From Neospora caninum Liverpool (taxonomy: Eukaryota > Apicomplexa > Conoidasida > Eucoccidiorida > Sarcocystidae), in assembly GCF_000208865.1 (NCBI RefSeq), contig NC_018397.1:1984001-2048000 (forward strand): 64,000 nucleotides of DNA. The letters run 5' to 3'. A program made the position numbers and the translations under genes. Shown piece after piece: positions 1-12,704 of the stretch; position 1 is the first letter of the stretch, and each line of letters opens with the position of its first letter. The notes under the pieces were generated by a model. The model did not search any database, was not told the origin of the DNA, and was given only the letters and a program-made list of their open reading frames with translations.

Positions 1-1038
1 CAACTCCAGGCACGCTTCGCATAGCTTCGCGGGCGATCGCGTCGGAGCGCAGGACACAGGCCATGACGTGGCAGCCTCAAGGAAGGACAGACTTCGAGAT
101 GCCGGTGAGGAGTCCACTCTTGCGGCCAGAAGCGTGAGGGGATGCAGCAAAATCTAAATCGGGCGACGCAGAAGATTCAGGTGCGGACACCCGCATTCGA
201 AGCGCCGCCTACAAACGGCTGCCGCTTCCATCGAGGCTCGGGAACGATGCCACCCCACCCATCGTCTCCTCCAGACAATCAAAAAAGAGTGCGGGCGGCG
301 GAATATGCAAAGTAAAAGGGAGAAGAACCGTGTGTGCTCGGCTGTTGACTACTGAGAGGAGGTCAAGCCGCCGGCGAGAAGACACCCAGAGATATCTTCA
401 TTGATCAAACAAAGCGAGGAATCCAGTCGCAGGTCTTCTCTGCGAGCCCTGAGTTGGGGAGGCCTCGTGCCCGACGGAAAGAATTCCGTTGGAGAGAAGT
501 ACACAGCAACGTACTGCTGACTGATCGGGTGTTGTTTCGAGCCGTAGAATCCATACAAAACATCCTCGTAAAAATGTGATTCCTGTCGAAGTGGAAACTG
601 CTCTCAATTATATGTAGCGTTAAGCCAGAGAGAAAGCGGTTTCTGGTAAAGTGGCTAGTGCTGGTTTGTGTGTCTGCTGTTTTGTCGGGTTTTGTCTTGT
701 CACAAATATTCGTTGTTCCATTTATATTTGTAAACGTGGAGAAACGGCTTAGGAACCTGCTTGCGCGAACCGTCCATATTTTTCCACGAATGCAGAATTG
801 CCACTTTGGAGGCCCCTGGGCGATTGGACCACAACAAAAGTGTTGTCCGAGCATTACACAGCAGGAGCTTTCAAATGTGGGAGATTCAGCCGGATTTTTG
901 ATAGGGAAATCACCCAGGCGCTCAGCCTCACTAACTAAACACTTGTTCTAGGGGCCTTGTTGGCATGCTGCGATTAAAAAGTCTCATTGTTCACTGCATG
1001 GAAAAACAGGAAATACGGACGGGAAAAGCTGAGGCATG
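1..1038. other. No gene recognised at the left edge
   Basis: Only short unconvincing open frames are present on either strand. The stretch is less GC-rich than the coding regions and holds simple T/A-rich segments around 690-790. It lies downstream of the gene ending at 1039, so the right part is presumably its 3' untranslated region. No RNA gene or repeat was recognised. Confidence 0.5.
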
Positions 1039-3060
1039 TTAGGATGTATACACAGCGGCCACAAGATCTTCGATGACGTTGGTGATGCTCACATCTCCAG
1101 CTGCAGTAGATATTGTTGCTGCAGTGTCAGAAAGAGATTCCGCGACAGCGTCTGTGAGTTCAAGAGGTTCCAGAACGCTATCGACAAAGAAACCCATCAA
1201 TGTTGCATATAATTCCTCATTCCCTGTCACCTCTCCTGCTTGTCGAGCAAGATCGAGAATCTTTTCCTTCGTATCCATATTTTGGACTTCAGCAGAGGGT
1301 AGTGCTTCCACGATTGTCACAGTTCTCGCCGGCCCCGAAAACGGCCCAGCGTCTCCGCCAGCCTTTTCGAACTTTGCCGCGATTAAATCCGCGACAATCT
1401 CCGTCAACCCCAGAGGATCCAAAATAGTGTGCACCACCGCCTTACTCACGGCCAAGTAGAGGAGGCCCTTGCCAACTCTGTTTCCGATCTGAAGGGCATG
1501 ACCCAGAATCTTGAGGCAAGCTTCTGGATACAGCAACTTGACGCCTCCAAGAAGGAGCGGGATTTTCAGAAGATCGAAGCCGTCAAACCCTTTTCCCATT
1601 AGCGTCGGGAGCTTCAACAAGTCAGAACTTTTCAGAGCCAACGCAGAGAGTGCCTTGGGAACGAGGAGAGCAGTGGTAAAAGCCTTGGCAGAACTCTTCG
1701 CAAGAAGAAGAGCTTTCACTGCTGCCGCCTTGAAAAGAGCATCTTTCCTTGTCAAAAGCAATGCTGTAACAGCTTTATCCAGTTTGAAGGGGACCAAGAA
1801 GGTGCAGAAAAATGATTTCGCGACACTGACGTAGAACTTCTCTGCTCCCAGAGTTCTACCAAGTTTCTCAGCCAGCGCCAACAGTTCGTGCAGCTCAGCT
1901 TGATCGCCGTTCTTCGAGCCAATCATGCCAACAAGAAGGCTGAGGGGGTTCCACTGGTTCAAGTCTTCTTCCCCTAGAGCGGCTTTGGCTTCAAGAATCA
2001 AGGCTGCAACTTTTTTCACCAAGCCAGCAGGGATTAAGAACTCATCGCAGAAGGCACCAGCGAGATTCGCGTAAAGCTCTGCAACTCCAAATTTCTGGCC
2101 GATCTCATGTGCCACGTTCACCACATCTACACGAGCTGCGAGATTCTCTTCAACAGAGGAGGCCGATTGTTCAGATTCCACACTGTTGTCAGCAGATGAA
2201 GTGCCGAATTCTCCAAGCGCCGCCTCAATCATCTTGAGCATTTCGACAGAAGCATCGTCCGCCCGGTTAACTTCCGCCGTTGGCGCTCCGTCGATTGTCT
2301 TCACCTCCTGCAAGGTCCGTGGGGAATCACCAGCTGCCTGCATTGGTTCGGATCCCATAAGAAAGGGCATCCCATCTCCTTCGAACGGAGCCACCAGCTG
2401 CTGGATAATCACTGAGGCGGGGTTCTCTGCGTCTGCGAGAACCCGCAATATTTCACCTCCGAAAGCCTCTGTCACACTAGCTAGCTGTTCAGAGAAGGAA
2501 GAAGGCAGTTGATCAATCAGTTGATCGGCAAACGTCAAATCGAACACGTTGCCTCCAAGCGCGCCATGCAAGCTTCTCGCGAAGGAACGGATGGCCTCCT
2601 TAGGTGACTCGGATGACTGTAGCTGGCGCCCCCGGAGTCGCCGGCCCTCCACGTCTGCGAACAACAGGGAAAGCAAGAGAACATATAGTTATCGTGAGTC
2701 CTGTCTCAACTAACAAGGGAACTGCGTTTTCCTTTTTCTAGATGAGAAAACAAGCAAGCCTCTTGTATTCTGCAAAGTGGGCGTACCTGAAAAGTCCAGA
2801 TCGTTCACAATATCTCGGATTGCCTCGGTAAGGAAAAAATTGGTGTAGGGAGAAGTAAGGCCGAACGGGAGCAACAGCTTTTGGAGGAGAACGTCGGTGA
2901 AGAGCAGACCCTCATTTTTCCACAGAAAAGGCAAAAAAGGCAACATTTCCGGGCGCTGTAGGGACTTCTCCATATCATCAGCTGCGGCCGTCTGCAGAGG
3001 CAGGCAGCAACTGAGGCCGGAAGTCGCAAGAACTGCGATGAATATTGACCGGGGCGCCAT
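1039..3060 (-). CDS. Secreted protein of degenerate hydrophobic helical repeats, family unknown
   Basis: Two-exon model: exon 1 3060..2787, exon 2 2654..1039, TAA stop. The donor reads TCAG|GTACGC, the acceptor TTCGCAG|AC, and the phases agree (split Asp codon), giving 629 residues. The ATG at 3060 opens a signal peptide (residues 1 to about 27, hydrophobic core then Ala-rich), so the protein should enter the secretory pathway. The mature part contains at least four related blocks of about 48 residues at roughly 267-314, 346-394, 471-520 and 555-601. Each has an Ala/Gly-rich helix with a G-x-x-x-G step, an L-Y or F-Y pair, a hydrophobic helix, a Leu-x-Pro turn and a second helix rich in Val/Ala/Leu. 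Residues 50-85 of exon 1 resemble one half of the block. No catalytic motif and no clear stop-transfer segment is visible. I do not recognise the family; function is unknown, possibly a lipid-binding or organelle-lumen protein (inference only). Confidence 0.78.
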
Positions 3061-5043
3061 TGTGGAAAAACTTTAGCGAAAAGCACAAATGGAACGACGC
3101 AGAAAGAAAAGAGATGCAATGACACAAAAGGATTACAACTGACGGAGCACATACCAGAACACATAGACCACCCGATCTGGAGAGCGGCATCGTCGATGCT
3201 CGTTAGCTTCGAGCTGCTCGGGTGGTGGTGCCCTTCCCAACGGTTTGCGTGGCGGTTGATTTTTGCGCGGCCCTCTCTGTGTGTAAAGGCTCACTGCGCC
3301 GTAGACAGAACTTCGAAAACCTGTGCGCGATGCCTCACCTGGGAGTCTTAACAAGCAATGACTTAGACCGCTCCAGACTATCACCGTCCTGCGTTGTCAC
3401 AGACAATAGAGCTGTTTGGGACCGTCACCAGAGAACCTGAGTCGAGACTCGCATCTGAGGGTCGTATTTTCGTCGATAAGCTGACAAGAGCCGAATCACA
3501 ACAAGACTACAGCTTATCGTAACAGGATTCCTCAACCCTCAAGTTCGTGAAAATCGAAAAAAAAGTTCCCAACCTACTTTCAAGTTTCCAATTCGGGAAT
3601 CGTGGCTGACAGAATCGGCTGCCAGGTTGTCGATCTATTGTAATTCAGGAATCATGTGTGACAGAGACCGTCCGTCATCCAAAATCCAGGGTACTTTGGC
3701 CTCGAGAAATATAATACCAAACGTGAGACTCGCTTGGCGCCATTGTGAACTGAATACTTTTGTCTTGGGCTGGCCGAATTCACAACGGCTACATCACTTC
3801 GTTTGTACAAGCGCTGTGCGCGGGACACAACAGCGGTCGGCTCCGCCAAAACAAGCGCCGGGACTTGGTGGTCGCTTCAGTAATAATCGTGCAGTCGCAG
3901 TAGTAGTGCGGTGTGAGATATTCCTTCTAAAGGAGGCATGCGGCATCCGAAGAGGCTACGCAGCCCTCCGTCATTTCCCCCTTTCTCGTCGTCGAACCAA
4001 CATGCAGGCGACCTCTTTGGCCTTGACGGCAACCGTGGGCGCACTCCGCGTACGCTACGATCGGTCAGGTAAAGGAGGGGGGGGGTGGCCAGTGGCGAAT
4101 GGACTACTTCTTGGCGCGCTTACGCACGCACAGCACTGTCCTTAGTGCGGCTTTAAGCTTCAACTTTTTGTCTAGTAGCGTACCTACTTTTGTGGATCAG
4201 AACCGTCTTGCATTATGATCCTAAGAGGAGCTGCCGTAGCTGTGGATCCCTACGAAGTCTCGTTTCGCGTTACTCCGCCAAAAACATGACTGAACTGCCT
4301 GTCTGTGTGTAGGTCGAGAAAAGAATAAGCTAACCTTTTCGGCCACCAAACACTTTAAAAATTGCTCTTAATGGGGCAAACACAAGTACGCTCGCCTAAA
4401 AGCTGCGATATGCGAAATGATCCACGAGCGAGGGACCGCGAAGTTATCGTATCCGGACGGTAGTTTTCACAGTGATACACTTTTTTTCAACTGGAGAGAG
4501 CAATCGGAGTTGTAGGTTAGAAATTATTGCAAGGCAATTAGTGTATGCGTACTGTAGGCGGTTCGCTGCTTGGGCATCAGCTGCACGGCCGTCGGCAGAA
4601 AGCACGGGAATGCGTTTTTCGTCTGACATTCGCAGCGTGCGGGGTAATATGACGTGACAGACGATGTTGTATAACCGGGTTTTCTTCACTTGCGCCTGCA
4701 GACAGCTGTCACAGGCTATGGGGATGTATGAACCTAGACAGGCAGATGGATGTTGAGAAAGTTTTCCAAGAAGTTTGAGAGCTAGGCACACACAGCCATT
4801 TCCAGCGTAATTACACACCAGAAAACATCGCAATCCACGATGGCGTGAAGCACAAAAGAGGTTGTTCTGAGACGAAATAACCGAGAAATCAGTTTGTCTT
4901 CAGAGTACAAGACTGACATATCAGATACACGGAGCGCACGGAACAGTGACACAAACGTTGGCGGTCTCAAAGACAGAAGCCATATATTTGCAGTCTGCAA
5001 TTATTCGGTCGGCTCTGAAAAAAGATACTTTCTGACTTGCTTT
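3061..5043. other. Intergenic: upstream region of the repeat protein and 3' region of BiP
   Basis: Nearly 2 kb lies between two genes on the same strand. It should hold the promoter and 5' untranslated region of the downstream secreted-protein gene and the 3' untranslated region of BiP next to 5043. Small open frames occur but lack coding character. A G-run lies at about 4076-4086. No RNA gene seen. Confidence 0.5.
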
Positions 5044-8000
5044 TTACAGCTCGTCGTGTCCACCATAGTCATCATCATCGGCACCGCCAGCGGCACCACC
5101 GGCGCCGGGTCCGCCGGTCTGTCCGTACACCTTGGAGATGATGGGGTTGCACACTGCCTCCACATCCTTCAGCTTGTCACGGGTCTCTTCTGCATCTGCG
5201 TCGGGGTTGGTGTTGAGCCACTCCTGCGCCTCTGTGACCTTGTCGAGGATGGTCTTCTTGTCGTCCTCTTCAATCTTGTCTGCTAACTTGTCCTTGTCTT
5301 CGACGGTCGTCTTCATCGAGTGCAGGTAGCCCTCCAGAGCGTTACGTGCATCGACTCTCTCCTTCACCTTCTTGTCCTCCTCAGCGAACTTCTCAGCCTC
5401 GGAAATCATGCGCTCAATCTCTTCCGGAGTCAAACGTCCCTTGTCGTTGGTGATGGTGATCTTCTCACTCTTGCCAGTTCCCTTGTCGACGGCGGAGACA
5501 CTCAGAATACCGTTGCGATCCACATCGAACGTAACCTCAATTTGAGGAACACCACGAGGCGCCGGCGGGATTCCAGTAAGCTCGAACTTGCCGAGCAAGT
5601 GGTTGTTCTTCGTCATCGGACGCTCACCCTCGTACACCTGCACGTAACACACAGCATGCACAAAATCCGTATTTTATTTTGCAAGCGATCGATCTCCTCA
5701 CGAATGCAACTGGTGCAAGTACAAAAACCCCGATCCCTAAGCCATACACTGTAGATGCGGTCACAGGCATGGTTTTTTGCATTTACAGCGCGACTGGGAC
5801 GTATACCCAGGAGAACAACAAAAAGCAGAGAGAGCCCGTCACCCACGCGCCAAAAGCAAAACGCTCTGTTACCTGGATAAGCACGGCAGACTGGTTGTCG
5901 GAGTAGGTCGAGAAGGTTTGAGTCTTCTTGGTCGGGATGACGGTGTTCTTGTTGATAATTTTGGCCATGACACCACCAGCAGTCTCGATACCCAGAGTGA
6001 GGGGGGTGACATCGAGAAGAACCATATCCTGCGCACCTTCGCCAGAGAGAATACCGGCCTGGACTGCAGCACCGTAGGCGACGGCTTCATCAGGGTTGAT
6101 GCCACGGTTCGGCTCCTTTCCATTGAAGAAGTCCTTGATCAACTGCTGGATCTTCGGGATACGGGTGGATCCACCGACAAGGACGATTTCATCAACTTGG
6201 CTCTTCTGGACATCAGCTTCTTCCAGAACCTGCTTGACGGGCTTCAAAGTATTCTGGAACAGATCCGCGTTGAGCTCCTCGAATTTCGCGCGAGTCAGAG
6301 TCTCAGAGAAATCGACACCGTCCATCAGGTTCTCAATCTCCACCTTGGCCTGATGCTGAGAAGAGAGCGCGCGCTTCGCCCGCTCGACCTCTCGGCGGAG
6401 CTTCTGCAGCGCACGCTTGTCAGTGCGGAGATCCTTGTCGTACTTCTTTTTCACCACCTTGATGAAGTGATCCATGACGCGCTGATCAAAATCTTCTCCT
6501 CCCAAGTGAGTGTCACCTGAGGACACACGAACCACCGGAACGGCCACGGCGCCGGACTGCGAGGCCTCACAGAAACCGAGCACAACCGCGGGACTCCCCG
6601 TCCTGCGGTCACACCCTCTCGCACACTTGAATGCGTGTAAGCGTAAGTTGTGAGCGTCCCGTGGAGATATCGAACACGGGTCCTGACAAACGTACGGAGC
6701 ACACGACGGAGACACAACGACGGCTCGTTGCTGAAGCACGGAACCTCTATCCTGCCGGAAACTGCGGGCAGGATTGAGGTTTTTCCCCGACGTGCCGCTG
6801 CACACACCCGGAAAAGCGACGCGTGTCCCCATCACTTACCCGCGGTGGCAAGGACTTCAAAGACACCGTTGTCGATGACCAGGACGGAGACATCAAAGGT
6901 ACCACCACCAAGATCGTACACGAGGATGGTCTTCTCGTTCTTCTTGTCTAGACCGTACGCAATAGCAGCAGCAGTCGGCTCGTTGATGATGCGGATGACG
7001 TTCAGACCTGCGATAGCACCGGCGTCCTTCGTGGCCTGGCGCTGAGCGTCGTTGAAGTACGCCGGCACAGTGACAACGGCGTTCTTGACTTCCTTGCCAA
7101 GGAATTGCTCGGCAGTCTCCTTCATCTTGGTGAGGACCATGGCAGACACTTCCTCGGGAGCGAGGACTTTGGGCTGTCCCTTGACCATGACGCGGATGTA
7201 CGGCTTGCCGTCCTTGTTGATGATTTCGTACGGGAGCAACCCCTTGTCCTTCTGAACCTCCTTCTCGTTGAAGCGACGCCCAATGAGACGCTTCACGTCG
7301 AAGAGAGTGTTCGTCGGGTTGATTGTCGCCTCGTTCTTCGCGGCCTCGCCAATCTTACGGTCATCGTCCGTGAAGGCAACGTACGACGGGGTGATACGGT
7401 TGCCCTGGTCGTTCGGGATGATGTCGACGCGTCCATGGCGGTACACACCGACGCAGGAGTACGTCGTTCCCAAATCGATACCAATGACGACATCCTTGAC
7501 TGAAGGGAAGAGGCAGAGAGAGAGAACAGAGAGAACGAAACGACTTCGGGACAGGGACTAGGTGTTGCAGTGTAACCTCGTTCCCACGTGGACACTGGGG
7601 CACAGCTTCCGGTTTCTCGTGGCACGCACCACACCACAGTTTACTGCCGCAGGCTCTCGCTCCAAACGGAAGAAACCAAAGGGAATCTCCACATGCATTG
7701 CATTCCCCGTGTCTTGGTACGTTCTAGTCCGTGTACCGTACCCTGTGTTAATGCGTGTTTTGTGAGCATGGGGAGAGGTTGTAGTCACCAACGGAGCTAC
7801 GAGAATCGAACGCTTCAGTTTTGTTTCGTGTCTACAAATTAAGGGGTTCCATTGTCCCGCATGGAAGGCGATGAACACTACAAAGACACCCGAGGGGAAT
7901 GCCTAAGCTGTATGCGCCCCGTCCGGCAAGAGGCGCCACCAATATCTGCCTAAAAAGTACACCGGAGTGGAAGAGAAACGAAAGGCCGCTCATAGCAAAG

Positions 8001-8330
8001 TGTCACTTGGATAGAGTAGCGGGATGACAGCATCGACGCTCAAAAGAAATTAACGCTCGCACAGCACGGTCCACTCGGTATGAGGAACCTCGTGGAGACA
8101 AGCGGTATATTATCGTCGAACGGTCTCAACACCAGGCAGGAAAATCGCGGGTTGTCTCTCTAGGTAAAAGGCTGCGGCAGCAAACTCTGGAACGCCCCTC
8201 CGGATGAAAACTGGATTTGCCTCCTACCTTGTCCTTCCTCGGCTTCGTCGGCAGCGACGGGGCGGAGAGTCGGCACGCCGACGAGACAGAACAGAGCCAG
8301 GAGGCTCAGAAGTTTGTGGGCAACCGCCAT
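5044..8330 (-). CDS. BiP: ER lumenal HSP70 chaperone BiP/GRP78
   Basis: Four exons: 8330..8228, 7499..6840, 6516..5873 and 5637..5044, all GT-AG with matching phases, giving 666 residues. BiP is the ATP-driven chaperone that folds and translocates proteins in the ER lumen and monitors ER stress. The ATG at 8330 starts a hydrophobic signal peptide of about 27 residues followed by an acidic stretch. The nucleotide-binding domain shows the phosphate-1 loop IDLGTTYS, the phosphate-2 motif [10 protein letters not shown] and the adenosine motif [10 protein letters not shown]. These are followed by the linker and substrate-binding start [10 protein letters not shown] and then the substrate-binding and lid domains. 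The protein ends in a Gly/Ala-rich acidic tail and the retrieval signal HDEL. Cytosolic HSP70s end in EEVD, so the ER assignment is firm. Intron 1 (7500-8227) directly follows the signal-peptide exon. The length is typical for apicomplexan BiP. High basal expression is likely but no specific control element was identified. Confidence 0.97.
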
Positions 8331-11300
8331 TTTGTCTATGCGCGACTTTAAAAACAAGAAATATCCACGAGACAGGGCGTGTGGAAAAGAGACGGGACAC
8401 CAGGACGGCGGGGAGAAAGGAAACACTGAACAAAAAGGCAGCGCGCGAGAGGGTCACTGCCGGACACGAGATCCAGGGCGAGTGTCACTGAACGTAGAGC
8501 GTGCGCAGAAAGATCCGGTCAAAAACGCGGTGGAACCGGGAAACGAAAGGTAGAAAAATTCCGTGTAACGAGCAAACGGCAACGCGAACGAAGACTGCAG
8601 AAGCGACGGACAAAAGCAAACCCCTCTTCTCCAGTTCTGTGTTGTGCCGTCAGCCCCCCCGAACGCGTTTCAGTACACCGAGTTTGGTCGCAGAGAGAAC
8701 CGCTCCACACACACACTGTTTGTGTCGCCGGCGGAGAGAGAACTACCGCAGACACCCAGACTTCCTGCGAAAAAGACAGAAAACGAGGATTTGGAAGTAG
8801 CACCGGCGGAGCGGACAGCCACACACACACACACGACAGTCTCTTGTGAAAATACGGAAGGAAGTGTGACTACGCCGCCATGCAGGCCGCAGCACCAAAA
8901 ACAGGTGGAGCGAGATGGACCACCTCCACAACCCCCCCCCCCCCCAGCTGAGTGACGACCTGAAGAGCGGCTTCCCCTGCCGGCGCAAGCAACTCGCGCC
9001 CACTTGCTAGCAGCCTCTCCTCTCTATAAAACACTTCCCCCCCCCTGTCTCTTCTCATTGGGGACGCGCGACAGAGCACAAAGCTCTCGCCTGGGAACTG
9101 TCCACGGACTTTCCCCCGAAGGCGGTCTCGGCCCCTTGCGTTTCCTATAAAAAGTCGCACGCAAAAACTGCCCACCGGTTTGTGTACAGGCATGGCAGGC
9201 CCCGAACTGGAGCGTTTTCGTCTTTTTGCCCGTTTAGACTGCGTGGCTTCCCTGTGGGTGGTAGTCCGTATACACGTGACAGGGTTCCCTAGACCGCGCG
9301 CCTATTTGGGCGGGTTTCCCACCTTCCGCTCCTCGTCCACGCGTCTCCAGCGGTGGTCCACACCTTTTCGCCGGGCCTCCTGCGGGGCACGCGGTGCGAG
9401 GAAAGAAGAAGGTATTTTTCAAGTGCAAGTGACGCAAAGAACCACCTCCGGGATAGACGTGGTGCCGTGACGTGCAGGATAGGAACGTGCGCTAGCACAG
9501 GGTTCTTGCGCAGGCAGACGAAGGCAGAGAGGCGAAACGCTTTCCATTTTGCCACGGAGGCACGTTTTCAGGCAAACTTGTTCCCCTTTTTAGAATTATG
9601 AAGCGCTCGGGAGGGCCACCTGGATTTTCGCGAAACGTTAGACCGAAGAATCGAGGGAACAAGGGCAATCGCGTCGGGAGGATTCTTCACCTCGAGCAAC
9701 GGCATTTTTTATCACATGCCACATACCACACCGCAGATCCGATACACCCGCACACAGACACACGGGACAGGATTCACCTGAGATCTGCCTGTGGCCAAGC
9801 TTCCTCGAAAAACTTCCTCCAAAAAGACACACGGGGAGTCCTGGAATGGGGTGATATACTGCACACCAGACAGCCTGTCTGTTGGCAGATCTGCAGAGTA
9901 GCGGTACCCAGAACACAGCTTCGAGTGGAAGACTTTTTTTTTCCCGGGTCTGAAAGGGTTTCACCAGGCAACTCGAAATGGAGGAACGTGCTGTACACGT
10001 TAATTGCGTTGGTGGATGTGCCGCGGCTTCTTCCAGGCCGGTCTGTAATTCTGCAAGGCCTCTAAGCAACTATCGCCTTGTACATTTTCCCATCTTTTAG
10101 GAGACCCTAGAGCTAGGGCGTCAACCGCGGAAAGGGTTGTGTACGGGGGCCTTTTCACAACAGGAAAAAGCGAACTTCGCAACGCTAGCGCGTACAGTCA
10201 AGTGACTTGCTCAGGAACGTCAAATTGTACATTTCGGTAATCGAAGCACCAAACCGCTTCTGAATCGAAGACAGGGAAAGTTTCCGGCAACTTGAGGCTC
10301 GGCATCCAAGGACGGGGGTAGCGAAGGTACTGTCTTGTTCTCCGTGTCGACATCCTTAAATAGTTGCTTCGTGCTCCTCTGTGACGTTTTAAAAAGATAT
10401 GGCTGTGCTCCATGTGTTGGGGCATGACTACTGTGGAAGCGTGATGACGAGTTCCCAGCCCGATTCTTCAAGCAACAGTATATTTCAACCCTGAAGGCGA
10501 CAGGCAAGTATTCGACAGCCGCAGGGGGGGGGGGGGTGGGGACTAGTCAAGGGCCGTGTGCCGGCGCAATGGGGACGAGCACTCTTTTGATTTGAGATCC
10601 TGAAATAGACCAAGTAGGCCAGCTGACAGGTCGGCGGCTGGACCCAAGACGACAAAGGACGACATCAGAAAAAGAAACAAAGAGATACGCACATGCGGCA
10701 CAACCAAGGCGTGTTTTTGTGCCTGTCAGCCACTTGCATCGCGAATAGTGCAGAAAAGATGGACCGCCCCAAAGTGAACAGATTGAGAGTGCATTCAATA
10801 TAACGCTGCTACTCGTCCAAAACACGGCGTACATCCAAGTAGGATGCCGCTGGTCTTCGCGTGTCTCCCGGTTCGATTCAAAGAGGACTGCGTGTCTAGA
10901 CCGGTCAACTGAAGCTCAGCTAACCCCCACGGATGTTTTTTGAGCATGTGTTTTTTTGTTTGGAATTTCTCCATCGTCCGAGTGAAAAAGCCAGAGTGGT
11001 CTATTGAACAGAAACCGCCGTTCTATTCACAGCTATAGATCCACAGGACTATGGGCGCCCCCACAGCACATTTCTAAAATGGCCGATTTTCGGCGCACGC
11101 AAGGAACTACATATCCGAGAGCTTCAGACCATGTATGTGGTGTGCTCTTCTCAAGTGTGTAGCCAGAGCACAACGGCAGATACAAGGGAGAGAGACCGCC
11201 ATGAATGTGAGGAAAACGGTCCGTGACAGTTTTTCGATGTCGCCTGTGTCTCCGACCGGCTGCAGAATAACGAGGCCGCGTTAAGTATCCCAAAGAAGAC

Positions 11301-12064
11301 TGGCTGGGCTCGACAAACATCCAGAGTTGTTTCTGAGCATTCCCCTTGAAAGGGAGCGCTCTCCAGGACTGGACATTTTCCAAGCTCGCTTCGCGCGTTT
11401 CACTAGCGCCGAAACGAACAAAGGGACACGGAGTGAAGAGTACGGTTTGCGTCGGAGATCCGACCAGAGAAGTCTATTTTCACCAGTTCTGAGTCATGCT
11501 GAAGGAATAGCTGCTTTCTGTGGCCCTATTGCATTTACAAGTAAATACAGAACTCTATGATTCTATGTACTCGGGAGATAGCGTACTATATCAACATCTA
11601 TTCTCGGTCACACCAGTGCTCGAGCCTCGGCTCCTAAAGCGTGGAGAGTTCGGCCGGCGGCAGCTGCGTTTGTGGGTGTGATTACGCAGAGGAAACTTTT
11701 CTAACACAATCCTGGTCACCAGGCCCCCCCCCAAGTCGTCGCAAAATCCCAGTTGGTAGTAGCACAGGCAGTGACGCCAGGAGGGAATCCGGAGGTGGGG
11801 GATTTCTCGCAGGGGTCTGTCGCGACACACGCCGCTAGGACAGGCAAGGCGCTTCTCGAATACCGGCGGCAGTGGTGTAGTGTCACGATGAACCGGGGTT
11901 TCCTTGAAACTGCCGCTTGTTTCCTTTCTCCCTAGACTTCCCCTCTCTGCGCATGATCCTTAACGGCGGCGGCTTCCATTCCACTGAATTCCTCAGGAAA
12001 GCGTCGTTAACTGTCTGCTTCTTCGTGCAGTGTCTCGACGCCCCGGTGTGCAGGTCAGCGCTGA

Positions 12065-12071
12065 TGCATGC
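12065..12071. promoter_or_regulatory. TGCATGC motif
   Basis: An exact TGCATGC palindromic heptamer lies about 630 bp upstream of the SNM1-like start codon. This motif is a known cis element of apicomplexan promoters bound by ApiAP2 factors. Its use here is inference from position, since the motif is also common by chance. Confidence 0.25.
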
Positions 12072-12550
12072 ATTTTACTAGCAGCCGTGTCTGCATTTTC
12101 GTGCAACTTCAGGGTGTCCTTGAAGTCATGGATTCCTCATATTTCCTGCACACCTGTCCACTTGACCTTCTGAAGTGAGTGGAACAAGATAAGGAACAAG
12201 ACAGCCGTTGCAGATGGGAATTTCCGACGGTCAGCTGGAGGAATGATGCAAGGAAAACGCGCTTCTTTGCGGTGACAAAGGCGTGCAACGCTTCACCCGC
12301 CGGTGTATGTACATGCACCCTCGAATACGAAGGTAATTACGAAGGTAATTACGTACACATGCACAAATACTTCTGTACTTTCCAACACACATAACTTACA
12401 TGCATATATTCATACACTTTCGCCAGACCGGTGCCCATATCTTCCCTGCCTCGCTGCGTGGGCTGTCTACGTTCCGCAGTCATCCACGGATACGGCAGGA
12501 ACCGTAACTATGCCTGCTGATCGATTTCCATCTGAATATGTGTGCGTTTC

Positions 12551-12561
12551 TGCATGCATGC
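12551..12561. promoter_or_regulatory. Overlapping double TGCATGC motif
   Basis: Two overlapping copies of TGCATGC lie at 12551-12557 and 12555-12561, about 150 bp upstream of the ATG at 12705. An AGAGACG heptamer, similar to the (A/T)GAGACG element of Toxoplasma promoters, follows at 12633-12639. The cluster is the best promoter candidate for the SNM1-like gene. It is not experimentally supported. Confidence 0.35.
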
Positions 12562-12704
12562 GTGTACACCTGTAGACATGAAGGAGCTCGTGCCGCTTAT
12601 GGATAAGCAAGTGAATCCTCACGCGTGCCTACAGAGACGTGAAGGAGGTACTGTCAAGATTTCTTCTAGGGGACTCTCTCATCAAATGGACCCATTTTCC
12701 CGCG

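Larger units (their letters stand above)
8331..12704. other. Divergent intergenic region between BiP and the SNM1-like gene
   Basis: About 4.4 kb contains only short open frames without recognisable domains. It should carry two promoters firing outward. CT/GA-rich purine-pyrimidine tracts, a C-run at about 8934-8944 and a G13 run at 10524-10536 are visible. TGCATGC-type motifs cluster near the right end. An unannotated 5' untranslated exon of either gene, for example a pyrimidine-rich stretch ending in AG at 12669, could lie here. No tRNA was found. A GGTTCGATTC box at about 10869 lacks pairing flanks. Confidence 0.45.

Noticed and set aside
10861..10890. GGTTCGATTC resembling a tRNA B box
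   Set aside because: Flanking bases do not form the T-arm stem, and no A box or acceptor stem is found at the right spacing.
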